Source of the DNA: Bordetella sp. 02P26C-1
GTDB lineage: Bacteria; Pseudomonadota; Gammaproteobacteria; Burkholderiales; Burkholderiaceae_B
Direction: 5' to 3'
NCBI RefSeq assembly: GCF_009763255.1
Contig: NZ_WSJB01000018.1
Span: 1-64,000 of the forward strand
DNA: 64,000 bases
The notes under the pieces were generated by a model. That model saw only the letters and a program-made list of their open reading frames with translations. It was not told the origin of the DNA and searched no databases. Positions 20,245-30,226 of this stretch are shown here, one piece after another; position 1 is the stretch's first letter; the number at the start of each line of letters is the position of its first letter. The position numbers were made by a program, and so were the translations under genes.

Positions 20245-20982
20245 ATGCCTACCTCCGCGCTCTCTTTGCCTCGCCGCCCCTCTGCGCCCTTCATCACCAC
20301 TATCCTGGCAGGTGCCGTCCTGATGGCTGGATGCGCGCAGCAGCGCACCGAGGGCTACTACAACCCACCCCGCGAAAGCACCGTTACCGACGCGCAGCAG
20401 CAGGGCCAGGGCGCGGGCTTTCTGCCTTTGGTACAAGCGCCCTCGCAGCTGCAAATCGCGCTGAAAGCGCCAGCGCCTGGTCAAAGCCGCAAGCCCGCTC
20501 CCACTGAAGAAGAAGCCGCACATCAGGCCGCCGTCGCCGAGAACCAAGCTGCGGCAGCGGCTGCGGCGGCTGGCAGCACCTCTGCGGCCGCCCATGCCCT
20601 GGTGCCGCAGGCGCAAACCTACATGGGCACCGTGCCGTGCCTGTCCCCGTCCCAACAGTGCGCCGCCCAACGCGTGACATTGACGCTGGCGCCGAACGGA
20701 CGCTGGCGCAGCCGCTCGATTTATTTGAGTCAGGCGGGCGAAGCCGGTGCGCCATCGACGCAGCAAGGCTGCTGGGACGCGACGGCGGAACGCCCGCCAC
20801 GCGTGCTGATCTTTGATGTCGACGGCAACCCGCTCATGGAACTCACGGTCGCGGCAAACAATGTGCTGCGTGTGGCATCGGTGCTAGGGGTCACGCCGAA
20901 TCTGACCTACAACTTCACCCGCCAGCCGGATCTGGACCCCATCGACGAACTGTCGCAATCGCCCGTGCCGAAGTGCTCCTGA
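20245..20982 (+). CDS. Lipoprotein with NlpE-like domain
   Basis: 245 residues from the ATG at 20245 (MPTSALSLPRRPSAPF). A lipoprotein signal ends in the lipobox LMAGC (Cys at about residue 31). An Ala/Gln/Pro-rich low-complexity linker (about 40-135) includes a run of eight alanines. The C-terminal half (about 140-245) has the pattern of an NlpE N-terminal/copper-resistance-type beta domain: TYMGTVPCLSPSQQCAAQ, VTLTLAPNGRW, then a Cys at QQGCWDA and one at the C-terminus (VPKCS). The four Cys could form disulphides. NlpE proteins sense surface or envelope stress in enterics; that role here is inference. An earlier in-frame start at 20170 is possible but would spoil the signal. Confidence 0.75.
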   Translation: MPTSALSLPRRPSAPFITTILAGAVLMAGCAQQRTEGYYNPPRESTVTDAQQQGQGAGFLPLVQAPSQLQIALKAPAPGQSRKPAPTEEEAAHQAAVAENQAAAAAAAAGSTSAAAHALVPQAQTYMGTVPCLSPSQQCAAQRVTLTLAPNGRWRSRSIYLSQAGEAGAPSTQQGCWDATAERPPRVLIFDVDGNPLMELTVAANNVLRVASVLGVTPNLTYNFTRQPDLDPIDELSQSPVPKCS

Positions 20983-21252
20983 ACCAGGACGGTACGAAGT
21001 CCGGCGCCCCCTAAAACGCGAGGCGCCGCGCGGGACCCACGCGATCCGCTATGTCACGCGTAAACGGATACAACTAGCGCGAACCCTGATAGCTGCATCC
21101 CGCACGGCACGCTACACTCGGCCGCGCATCCGGGCGGTACATGCCGTCATGACTCGATCACCCGGACGCGGCGCGAGATGCCTGCCCTTTGGCATCGTGT
21201 TAACGCTGGCCGGGTCGTTATGCGTGTTTTCCGGGAATGTGCTGTGCATGCC

Positions 21253-23256
21253 ATGCGTCTGGCGGCGCTATGGCTTTTTGGCTTTGCCATCGCGGTTCGG
21301 GCGGACACCACCACGCCTGCGTTTACGCCGCTAGCCCTCGCGCTGCCAGAATGCCAGGGCATTAAAGACCTGGCCTTTGTCGCCCACTTGGATGACGACC
21401 TGCTCTTCATGAACCCGGATATTTCGTCCAATATCCAGGCGGGCGGCTGTGTGCGGATCGTCTATCTCACCGCCAGCGATGCCGGCGAGGGTGAAGGTTA
21501 CATGCTAGGCCGCGAACGCGGCGTGCGTGCCGCGTATGCCTATATGGCGCGGCAACCCGATCTGTGGAAAGAAGACGTGGCGCAGGTAGATCGTTTCCAC
21601 ATCGCGCGTTTTACGCTGCAAGGCAATCCGCGAGTGCAGCTGTGGCATATGCGGTTAAAGGATCCGTGGCTAGGCAAGGGCTGGGGCAGCTTGACGCCAT
21701 TGAGCCAGGCCGAATCGGTCGCAGGCATGACGGCGGACACGCTGGGTCCCTACCATGATGTCTATACCCGCGAGGATCTGGTGCGCACGTTGGCGAGCAT
21801 CATCGCCGGCTACAACCCCACGACGGTACGTCATCTGGACGATACGATCGCCGTACCCTATACCCAACTGTGCTGGCGCTGCGCCGGCCATGGCCATCCC
21901 GACCACATTGCCAGCGCCCGCCTCGTGCGCGACGCGCTGGTGGCGGCGCCCGGCAACTATGCGGAGACCGGCTACATCGACTATCCGAGTCAGGAACACG
22001 AAGCCAACCTCGCCGACGCGGAGGCGCTGATGAAGTCGGAGATCTTTCGCCGCTATGCCTGGGACGACTATCACTATTGTTCCGGTCCACAAGGATGTCG
22101 GGAGCCCGCGGGTCCGGCGGCAGCGTGGGTCCGCCGCGCTTATTATGTGTCGCGTCAGGATGCGCCGCCCGAGCTGTTTTCCGACGCTCATGGATCGCTA
22201 CTGTTGTTCGCGGCGGGCGAGACCAACGACGCGGTGAACATTTGGGATGGCGCAAGCCGCCGCTGGAATACGCTGGGTGGCCGCACGGCGGGCCCGCTCG
22301 TTTCCTTTGCTTATCCGGACGCCACGGCAGGGTTGGTGGCGCGCGATACCTTGGGCGGCTTGTGGGTCAATAAGCAGAAAGCCGATGGCGGCTGGCGCGG
22401 TTGGCAGGCGATGGCGGGGATACGCGTGACCCGCGCCCCGGCTGTGGCGCCCAACGGTGACGCGGCGATGGTCGCGATGGGCAACGATGGTAATTACTAT
22501 TGGACGAGGCTCGCGGGGCTGGATCAGGGATGGTCGCCGTGGCAACCGCTGCCGGCGCTTTCCGACGCGCGAGGCAACGCCGTGATCACCAAGTTGGCCG
22601 ATACCCGGTTCATCGCGTTTGCCGCCGACGCATCGGGACAGACTTATATGACGCTGCAACGACACGCCGCCGATGACTCGGCCTGGACGGATTGGCAGCC
22701 CTTGCCCGCGCCAAGCAGCGACGGGGGCTTGGCCGCCATTCGCAATCGCGATGGGCACGTTGAACTTTATATGCGCGCACGGGCTAGCCGGCATCTGACC
22801 CGCCTCGTGCAGGATGCTGCCAACCATAGCGAAGACGACCCGGTCGCTACGATCCGATGGATGGCCGCGACCGACCTGGGCCTGCCATACGTTGGCCGCC
22901 CGGCCGTGGGATTGGACCAAGATGGCGGCATGCTCGTCGCCGTGCTGGAGCGGCACGGCGGTCGGCTGTGGCTACTCGACGATGGACAAGCGACTGAGCT
23001 CGCGAATCAAGTCGCCTCCGTGCCAGCCATGCGGCTGCTGCATGGCACGCTATATGTGGTGGCGCGCCGTGCGGGCGCGGTGCAGTCCTATGCGGTGTTG
23101 GCGCGGCAAAGCGATGGCCGTTGGCACAGCAACGCGGCCATCGACGGTTTGCCCGATGCGGGAGGTAGCCCCTTTATCGAGATAGCGCACGCGGACCCGG
23201 CTGTGACGAGCCCTCATGTCCGCAGCCATGGCGCTCTCGAGCACGCACTTCATTGA
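21253..23256 (+). CDS. Secreted PIG-L family deacetylase with C-terminal propeller-like lectin/sialidase-type half
   Basis: 667 residues from the ATG at 21253 (MRLAALWLFGFAIAVRADT), which gives a clean signal peptide. In-frame ATGs at 21220 and 21178 are alternatives. Residues about 20-290 form a PIG-L (LmbE-like) deacetylase. The zinc motif reads FVAHLDDDLLFMNPD (usual form AHPDDD, with Leu in place of Pro). TASDAGEGEGYMLGRERG follows, and the late His motif is GHGHPDHIASARLV. These enzymes remove acetyl groups from N-acetylglucosamine-type sugars. The second half (about 310-650) consists of repeats such as WNTLGG, WRGWQAMAG, WSPWQPLPAL and WTDWQPLPAP, spaced about 45-50 residues, as in sialidase-like or PLL-type beta-propellers that bind glycans. 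The target is unknown; a cell-wall or host-glycan role is inference. Confidence 0.85.
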   Translation: MRLAALWLFGFAIAVRADTTTPAFTPLALALPECQGIKDLAFVAHLDDDLLFMNPDISSNIQAGGCVRIVYLTASDAGEGEGYMLGRERGVRAAYAYMARQPDLWKEDVAQVDRFHIARFTLQGNPRVQLWHMRLKDPWLGKGWGSLTPLSQAESVAGMTADTLGPYHDVYTREDLVRTLASIIAGYNPTTVRHLDDTIAVPYTQLCWRCAGHGHPDHIASARLVRDALVAAPGNYAETGYIDYPSQEHEANLADAEALMKSEIFRRYAWDDYHYCSGPQGCREPAGPAAAWVRRAYYVSRQDAPPELFSDAHGSLLLFAAGETNDAVNIWDGASRRWNTLGGRTAGPLVSFAYPDATAGLVARDTLGGLWVNKQKADGGWRGWQAMAGIRVTRAPAVAPNGDAAMVAMGNDGNYYWTRLAGLDQGWSPWQPLPALSDARGNAVITKLADTRFIAFAADASGQTYMTLQRHAADDSAWTDWQPLPAPSSDGGLAAIRNRDGHVELYMRARASRHLTRLVQDAANHSEDDPVATIRWMAATDLGLPYVGRPAVGLDQDGGMLVAVLERHGGRLWLLDDGQATELANQVASVPAMRLLHGTLYVVARRAGAVQSYAVLARQSDGRWHSNAAIDGLPDAGGSPFIEIAHADPAVTSPHVRSHGALEHALH

Positions 23257-23295
23257 TCGAATTAATCGCATCGGCTCCATTGATCGCATCAATCG

Positions 23296-23538
23296 TCATC
23301 GCCGTTTCAATGGACAAGCGTCATGGCGGCACATAAAGCATGCCAGTTCCAGGGCGTTGCGTACGCCCACCTTGCGAAAGATACGGGCGCGGTGCGCTTC
23401 GACCGTGCGCAGCGATATCCCTAACTCTAGCGCCACGGCTTTGTTGGCCTTGCCCGTGCTCAGCAGCATGGCCACCTCGCACTCACGAGGAGTGAGCAAA
23501 CGGGCAAGCGCTTCGGGCGGATCAGTGGACTCCGGCAT
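23296..23538 (-). CDS. Small LuxR/NarL-type helix-turn-helix regulator
   Basis: 80 residues from the ATG at 23538 (MPESTDPPEAL). This start has a good ribosome site, GAGAGG, about 6 bases upstream; a longer open frame to 23634 would run through two inverted repeats and is unlikely. Nearly all of the protein is one GerE/LuxR DNA-binding domain: LLTPRECEVAMLLSTGKANKAVALELG, then ISLRTVEAHRARIFRKVGVRNALELA. No receiver, ligand or other sensor domain is present, so it resembles GerE-like solo HTH proteins. It is convergent with the PIG-L gene and 40 bases from it. Its targets are unknown. Confidence 0.85.
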   Translation of the reverse strand: MPESTDPPEALARLLTPRECEVAMLLSTGKANKAVALELGISLRTVEAHRARIFRKVGVRNALELACFMCRHDACPLKRR

Positions 23539-23568
23539 GGATACCTCTCGGTTGTGATCATTCTTTGC

Positions 23569-23592
23569 GCCCAAGTCTGCCAGGACTTGGGC
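23569..23592 (-). promoter_or_regulatory. Perfect inverted repeat in the leader of the small LuxR-type gene
   Basis: GCCCAAGTC at 23569-23577 and GACTTGGGC at 23584-23592 form a perfect 9-base-pair dyad with a 6-base centre, 31 bases upstream of the LuxR-type ATG. It could be an operator for a dimeric regulator (auto-control) or an RNA hairpin in the 5' leader. Which of the two cannot be told from sequence. Confidence 0.5.
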
Positions 23593-23602
23593 CCCTCGCG
23601 CA

Positions 23603-23620
23603 CCTGTCAGTTCTGACAGG
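23603..23620 (-). promoter_or_regulatory. Second perfect inverted repeat upstream of the small LuxR-type gene
   Basis: CCTGTCAG at 23603-23610 and CTGACAGG at 23613-23620 form a perfect 8-base-pair dyad around two bases. This is the typical geometry of an operator palindrome (18 bases). It lies 10 bases from the first dyad, and both are within 85 bases of the start codon. Confidence 0.5.
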
Positions 23621-23644
23621 CACGAAAATGTCACACCTGAGGGA

Positions 23645-23687
23645 AAAACGCTTGAAAGCCCCTTAAAACAAGGGTCCGCAGCGTTTT
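23645..23687 (-). terminator. panC: Probable terminator of the DUF3460-scpA-panC transcript
   Basis: On the minus strand, 28 bases after the panC stop, AAAACGCT (23687-23680) pairs with AGCGTTTT (23652-23645). A second stem nests inside it: CCCTT with AAGGG at 23660-23674. The outer stem ends in a T-run, consistent with a rho-independent terminator. It also separates panC from the small LuxR-type gene. Confidence 0.6.
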
Positions 23688-23715
23688 GAGGAGTCTGCTA
23701 GATGGGGATAACGGC

Positions 23716-25478
<1,763 letters not shown>

Positions 25479-25510
25479 GAGCGTGCGCGAGGCCAAGCGT
25501 CGCTATGGAA

Positions 25511-25699
25511 TTATTCGCCTTGATAGACGTAAGGCTTTTGCGGCACGCGGGCGGCGCGGAACGATTCCAGCAGCTCGGGATCCTGGGGCTTGTCCCAGAA
25601 ACGGGCGCGGCCCTCGAGCTGGCGCTGCTCGACATCGGGATGCGCTGCCTTGTATTCCTTGAGGAACTGGGTAATTTCAGATTCGTAATTCTTAGCCAT
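25511..25699 (-). CDS. DUF3460 family protein
   Basis: 62 residues: MAKNYESEITQFLKEY, then a Glu/Arg-rich middle (RQLEGRARFWDKPQDPELLES), then ARVPQKPYVYQ near the end. This matches the short DUF3460 family found upstream of scpA in betaproteobacteria. No signal peptide or membrane segment is visible, and the protein is small, acidic/basic mixed and probably helical. It starts the operon with scpA (32 bases downstream) and panC. Function is unknown. Confidence 0.85.
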   Translation of the reverse strand: MAKNYESEITQFLKEYKAAHPDVEQRQLEGRARFWDKPQDPELLESFRAARVPQKPYVYQGE

Positions 25700-25794
25700 G
25701 ACACAACTGTGAGCAGGTTAGGGATAACAGGAGTTTACTTCAGGCAGCTGAGAGGCAGCGTTACAATCGATTCGACCGCCATTCTTTTGTCGAC

Positions 25795-27228
25795 ATGCCT
25801 ACAGAGCCCGCCGGATCCGCGTTACCTAATACCCCTCCCCCCACCACGAGCGAAGCCGCCCGGATGATCCCGTTCATCGTCGGGTGTGCGCTGTTCATGC
25901 AGATGCTCGATAGCACCGTGGTCGCCACTGCTCTGCCGGCGATGGCCCAGGCGCTGGGCTCGACGCCCGTGCGGCTGAATGTCGCCATCACCTCTTATCT
26001 TTTGGCCGTCGCGGTATTCGTGCCGATCAGCGGCTGGGCCGCCGACCGTTACGGAGCACGGCGCGTGTTCATGGCGGCAATCGCGCTATTCACCCTGAGC
26101 TCGGTGGCCTGCGCGGCGGCGACGAATCTGACCTATCTGGTGATCGCCCGCGTGGCCCAGGGGATCGCGGGGGCCATGATGGTGCCGGTCGGACGCATCA
26201 TCCTGTTGAGGGTGGTGCCAAAGCAGGATTTGCTCAAGGCCATGTCATTTCTGTCGATCCCTGCCTTGCTGGGGCCGGTGATCGGGCCGCCGTTAGGCGG
26301 CTTTATGGTCACCTACATGTCGTGGCATTGGATATTTTTGATCAATATCCCGATTGGCATCATCGGAATCTGGCTAGTGCGGCGGTATGTGCCCGAGATC
26401 CGCGAGGCCTCGACGCCGCGACTGGATTGGACGGGGTTCCTGCTCAGCGCGGTGTGTCTGGCCACGCTGGTGAGCGCTTTCGAAGCGCTGGGGCATAGTC
26501 TGATTCCGCCCAGCGCCGTTATCGGGCTCGCTGTGGTGGGCTTTGTATGTGGACTCCTCTACGTCTATCACGCCAGGCGCGCGCCGCACCCGATTTTGGA
26601 CCTCACGCTCATGCGCGAGCCTACCTTCGCGATTTCGGTCTTGGGCGGTAATCTGTGCCGGTTCGCGGTGGGCGCGATGCCGTTTTTGCTGGCGGTACAG
26701 TTACAGGTGGGCTTCGATATGTCGCCCTTTTCCGCCGGGTTGATTACGTTCGCCAGCGCCGCGGGCGCATTGTTGATGAAATTCGTGGCCACGCCGATCG
26801 TGCAGCACTTCGGTTTTCGCCGGGTGCTGACCATCAATGCCGTGCTTACCGGGCTATTTATCATCGCCTGCGCGGCGTTCACGGCGAATACGCCCGTGTG
26901 GCTCATGATTGGTATCCTGCTGGCGGGCGGGTTTTTCCGCTCGTTGCAGTTCACCGCGATCAATACGCTCACCTATGCCGACATGACGCCTGAACGCATG
27001 AGCCGCGCCAGCAGCTTTGCCGCGATGGCGCAGCAGCTGGGCATCAGTCTGGGCGTGGGGGTTGCGGCCGTCACGTTGAATCTGAGCATGGCCGCACGGG
27101 GGCAGCATACGGTGTCTGTCAGCGATGTGATGATCGCTTTCGTGGTGATCGGTGTGCTGTGCTCGGCCTCGACCTTCTCATTCCGGAAACTGTCTCGCTC
27201 GGCCGGCGCGCAGCTGCGCGCTAAATAG
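25795..27228 (+). CDS. MFS drug exporter, DHA2 (EmrB/QacA) family
   Basis: 477 residues with about 14 hydrophobic helices. The DHA2 hallmark in TM1 is CALFMQMLDSTVVATALPAMAQALG (about residues 28-52). The MFS loop motif GWAADRYGARRVFM lies between TM2 and TM3 (about residue 75), and motif C-like GPVIGPPLGG is in TM5 (about residue 160). Such proteins export drugs or toxic metabolites by proton antiport in the inner membrane. No membrane fusion partner (EmrA) is adjacent. It is 30 bases upstream of glpK on the same strand, but a functional link is not evident. The substrate is unknown. Confidence 0.92.
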   Translation: MPTEPAGSALPNTPPPTTSEAARMIPFIVGCALFMQMLDSTVVATALPAMAQALGSTPVRLNVAITSYLLAVAVFVPISGWAADRYGARRVFMAAIALFTLSSVACAAATNLTYLVIARVAQGIAGAMMVPVGRIILLRVVPKQDLLKAMSFLSIPALLGPVIGPPLGGFMVTYMSWHWIFLINIPIGIIGIWLVRRYVPEIREASTPRLDWTGFLLSAVCLATLVSAFEALGHSLIPPSAVIGLAVVGFVCGLLYVYHARRAPHPILDLTLMREPTFAISVLGGNLCRFAVGAMPFLLAVQLQVGFDMSPFSAGLITFASAAGALLMKFVATPIVQHFGFRRVLTINAVLTGLFIIACAAFTANTPVWLMIGILLAGGFFRSLQFTAINTLTYADMTPERMSRASSFAAMAQQLGISLGVGVAAVTLNLSMAARGQHTVSVSDVMIAFVVIGVLCSASTFSFRKLSRSAGAQLRAK

Positions 27229-27258
27229 TCGGTCACCCTAGAACGGATTTGCTTCACC

Positions 27259-28875
27259 ATGACCCAATCTTTCATTCTGGCCCTGGACCAAGGCACGACC
27301 AGCTCGCGCGCCATCGTATTCGACCGGCACGGCCGCGCGCGTGGCATCGGCCAGCGTGAATTCCGTCAGTATTATCCGCAGCCCGGCTGGGTCGAGCACG
27401 ATGCAAGCGAGATCTGGCAAAGTCAGCTGGATGTGGCTCGCATCGCCTTGCAGAACGCGGGCGCTAATGCCGCCGATATCGCGGCAATTGGGATCACCAA
27501 TCAGCGTGAGACCACGTTGATCTGGGACCGCGCGACCGGCCAGCCGCTCGCGCCCGCGATCGTCTGGCAGGATCGGCGCACCGCGGGGTTGTGCGATCAG
27601 CTGCGCGCCGAGGGGCATGACCGGCTGCTGCAGGCGCGCACGGGGCTCGTGCTGGACGCCTATTTTTCGGGCACTAAGCTCAAGTGGCTGTTGGATCATG
27701 TACCCGGCGCGCGCGCGGCTGCTGAGCGCGGCGAGGTGGCATTTGGCACCATCGACACCTGGCTGGTGTGGCATTTGACGGGCGGTGCGGTACACAGCAC
27801 GGATGCCACCAATGCATCGCGCACGCTGCTCTACGACATCCATCGGCATGATTGGGATGACGAGATCCTGGCGCTATTGGGGATTCCGCGCAGTGTGCTT
27901 CCTCAGGTGGCGCCCAGCAGCGGCGTGATCGGGCATGCCCGGCCGGAATGGCTGGGTGGCGAGATTCCGATAGCCGGGGTAGCAGGCGATCAACAGGCCG
28001 CGACGTTCGGGCAGGCGTGTTTTCAGCCTGGCATGGCGAAAAACACCTACGGCACCGGGTGCTTCATGTTGATGAATGTGGGCGACAAGCCAGTGGCTTC
28101 ACGGAACAACTTGCTCTCGACGATAGGCTGGCAGTTGCCTGACACGACCGGGCGAGCAGCCCTTGAGCGCCACGCCGGGGCGCAATCTGCGCTTGCCCTC
28201 GCACCTGCTTCTGCATCCGTTGCGGCTGGATCTGGGGCGACCTCCCTGCCTGCCGGCCGCTGCACTTACATGCTCGAGGGCGGCGTCTTCATGGCGGGCG
28301 CGGCCGTGCAGTGGCTGCGCGACGGCTTGGGCATTATCGAGCGGTCCGATCAGGTCGAAGCGCTGGCGGCCAGTGTGCCGGATACGGACGATGTGTTTCT
28401 GGTGCCGGCATTCGCCGGTCTGGGCGCGCCCGACTGGGATCCCTATGCCCGCGGCACGCTGGTGGGATTGACCCGGGGCACGACGCGGGCGCATATCGCG
28501 CGCGCCACCCTCGAAGCAATCGCGCTGCAAAGCGCCGAGCTGATGAGCTGCATGAAGGCCGATAGCGGCATCGAGTTATCCGAGCTGCGCGTCGATGGCG
28601 GCGCGTCCAACAACGATCTGCTGATGCAGATGCAGGCCGACTTGTTGGGCGTGGCGGTGGTTCGGCCGCGCGTGGCGGAATCGACCGCGCGCGGCGCTGC
28701 GGGTCTTGCCGGCCTGGCTGTTGGCTTCTGGTCCGGCCTGGACGAGTTTGCCAGCCAGTGGGAAGCGCAGCATCGCTTCGAACCGCAATGGAGCGAAGCG
28801 CAACGCAATGCGCGGCTCGCGCGTTGGCGTGAAGCGGTGGAGCACGCCAAGGGCTGGGCGCGCCACACCGACTAG
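27259..28875 (+). CDS. glpK: Glycerol kinase with an Ala-rich insertion
   Basis: 538 residues; the family norm is about 495-505. GlpK phosphorylates glycerol to glycerol-3-phosphate with ATP. FGGY-family marks are [16 protein letters not shown] (residues 7-22), [17 protein letters not shown] (about 82-98), WQDRRTA (104-110), [14 protein letters not shown] (164-177), the metal Asp region [12 protein letters not shown] (243-254) and [13 protein letters not shown] near residue 450. An extra segment of about 40 residues (about 296-335, rich in Ala and Ser) sits between GWQLPDTTG and [13 protein letters not shown]. It does not interrupt a catalytic motif, so the enzyme is probably active. No glpF, glpD or glpR is nearby. 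Confidence 0.95.
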   Translation: MTQSFILALDQGTTSSRAIVFDRHGRARGIGQREFRQYYPQPGWVEHDASEIWQSQLDVARIALQNAGANAADIAAIGITNQRETTLIWDRATGQPLAPAIVWQDRRTAGLCDQLRAEGHDRLLQARTGLVLDAYFSGTKLKWLLDHVPGARAAAERGEVAFGTIDTWLVWHLTGGAVHSTDATNASRTLLYDIHRHDWDDEILALLGIPRSVLPQVAPSSGVIGHARPEWLGGEIPIAGVAGDQQAATFGQACFQPGMAKNTYGTGCFMLMNVGDKPVASRNNLLSTIGWQLPDTTGRAALERHAGAQSALALAPASASVAAGSGATSLPAGRCTYMLEGGVFMAGAAVQWLRDGLGIIERSDQVEALAASVPDTDDVFLVPAFAGLGAPDWDPYARGTLVGLTRGTTRAHIARATLEAIALQSAELMSCMKADSGIELSELRVDGGASNNDLLMQMQADLLGVAVVRPRVAESTARGAAGLAGLAVGFWSGLDEFASQWEAQHRFEPQWSEAQRNARLARWREAVEHAKGWARHTD

Positions 28876-28908
28876 GCCAAGACCACTGCGTTCACGCTGA
28901 ACTGGCGA

Positions 28909-29934
28909 TTAGTTCAGACTCGCGCCCGAGAGCTTTACGATCTCCTGGTACTTGTCTTTTTCCTTCTTCACGAACTCGGCAAAGGCCTCGGCCGTCATGG
29001 GCTCGGCTTCCGATCCCATCGCCAGCAACCGGGTGCGGATCTCCGGATCGCGCAGCGCTTCGGCGTAGGCCTGGTTCAACTTAGCGACTACCTCGGGCGG
29101 CGTGCCGCCGGTGGTGAAGACGCCAAACCAGGTCCCGAGATCGAAGCCCTTGACACCCGCCTGATCCATCGTCGGCACGTCGGGCAGCAGCGAGGAACGA
29201 TCCAGCGTGGTCACCGCCAGCGCCTTGACCTTGCCATCCTTGATCATCGGCGCGGCGGCGGCGAGGTTATCGAACATAAAGTCCGATTGCCCGCCCAGCA
29301 GCGCCAACTGGGCAGGAGAGGCGCCTTGATAAGGCACATGCACGGCCTGAATACCCGCGCGGGCCTTGAGCAGTTCGCCCGCCAAATGACCCGCGCTGCC
29401 ATTGCCGCCCGAACCGTAGTTAAGTTTGTCCGGGTTTTTCTTCGCGTAGGCGATCAAGTCGTTGAGCGACTCGATGCCGTTGTTTTTAGCAAAATCGACG
29501 TTCATCACCAGCACATTCGGGACCGCCGCAACCAACGTGACGGGCTCGAAATCCTTGACCGGGTCATACGGCAGGTTCGCGAATAGCCAGGGATTGATGG
29601 CATGCGTGGCCACCGCGCCCATTACGAGCGTATAGCCGTCGGGTGCGGCCTTGGCGACTTGATCCGCGCCGATGTTGCCCCCAGCGCCCGCGCGGTTTTC
29701 AACGATGATCGGCTGCCCGAGTGACCCACGCACTTTTTCGGCGAGAAAGCGCGCCGAACTATCGAGCGGTCCGCCCGGCGGATAAGGCACGACAAAGCGC
29801 AGCGGCTTGTTCGGGAAATCCGTGGTTTGCGCCAACACGGGGGTCAGGCTTGCGAAGCCCACGACGAGAGCGGCCGCGCCCAGAACTAACGTGCGGCGCG
29901 CTGCCGAGAGCGGGGAATTGGGTAAGCGTTGCAT
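28909..29934 (-). CDS. Tripartite tricarboxylate transporter receptor (Bug family), periplasmic
   Basis: 341 residues from the ATG at 29934 (MQRLPNSPLSAARRTL), with the ribosome site AGAGGAGA about 8 bases upstream. A Tat-like or Sec signal ends at VLAQT (about residue 36). The mature part begins FPNKPLRFVVPYPPGGPLDSSARFLAEK, the Bug-family opening. The conserved IVENRAGAGGNIGADQVAKAAPDGYTL block follows. The two beta-strand-turn motifs contacting carboxylate ligands are VPYPPGG and YGSGGNGSAGHLAGELLKA. No TctA/TctB membrane genes are adjacent, so it is an orphan receptor, as is common in Bordetella relatives. The ligand is unknown. Confidence 0.94.
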   Translation of the reverse strand: MQRLPNSPLSAARRTLVLGAAALVVGFASLTPVLAQTTDFPNKPLRFVVPYPPGGPLDSSARFLAEKVRGSLGQPIIVENRAGAGGNIGADQVAKAAPDGYTLVMGAVATHAINPWLFANLPYDPVKDFEPVTLVAAVPNVLVMNVDFAKNNGIESLNDLIAYAKKNPDKLNYGSGGNGSAGHLAGELLKARAGIQAVHVPYQGASPAQLALLGGQSDFMFDNLAAAAPMIKDGKVKALAVTTLDRSSLLPDVPTMDQAGVKGFDLGTWFGVFTTGGTPPEVVAKLNQAYAEALRDPEIRTRLLAMGSEAEPMTAEAFAEFVKKEKDKYQEIVKLSGASLN

Positions 29935-30226
29935 GGCGTGCGTCTCCTCTTTTGGGTGCGAACGGGATACGGGCAGCAGCATACTCCAAGCGCTGCGCGT
30001 ATGCCCGTGCAACGTCGCCCACGCACAGAGAGCTGACTAACGACGTGTCAATGTAACGCCAATACTCAGACTCTAAATCGCCCCAAACTCACACTCATTC
30101 CTATTTTTGCGGCGAAGTGGCACATATCGCGAGTTAACGCGAAACGCTTCCTACTATCTGCGGACCCTAACTCCGGCGAGTCCGCGCACCAGACCGGTCG
30201 CCATTTTCCTCGTTGCACGGTCCACC

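Noticed and set aside
21149..21334. 61-codon frame in the leader of the PIG-L gene
   Set aside because: It has no homology pattern or ribosome site and overlaps the signal-peptide region of the clear gene in another frame.
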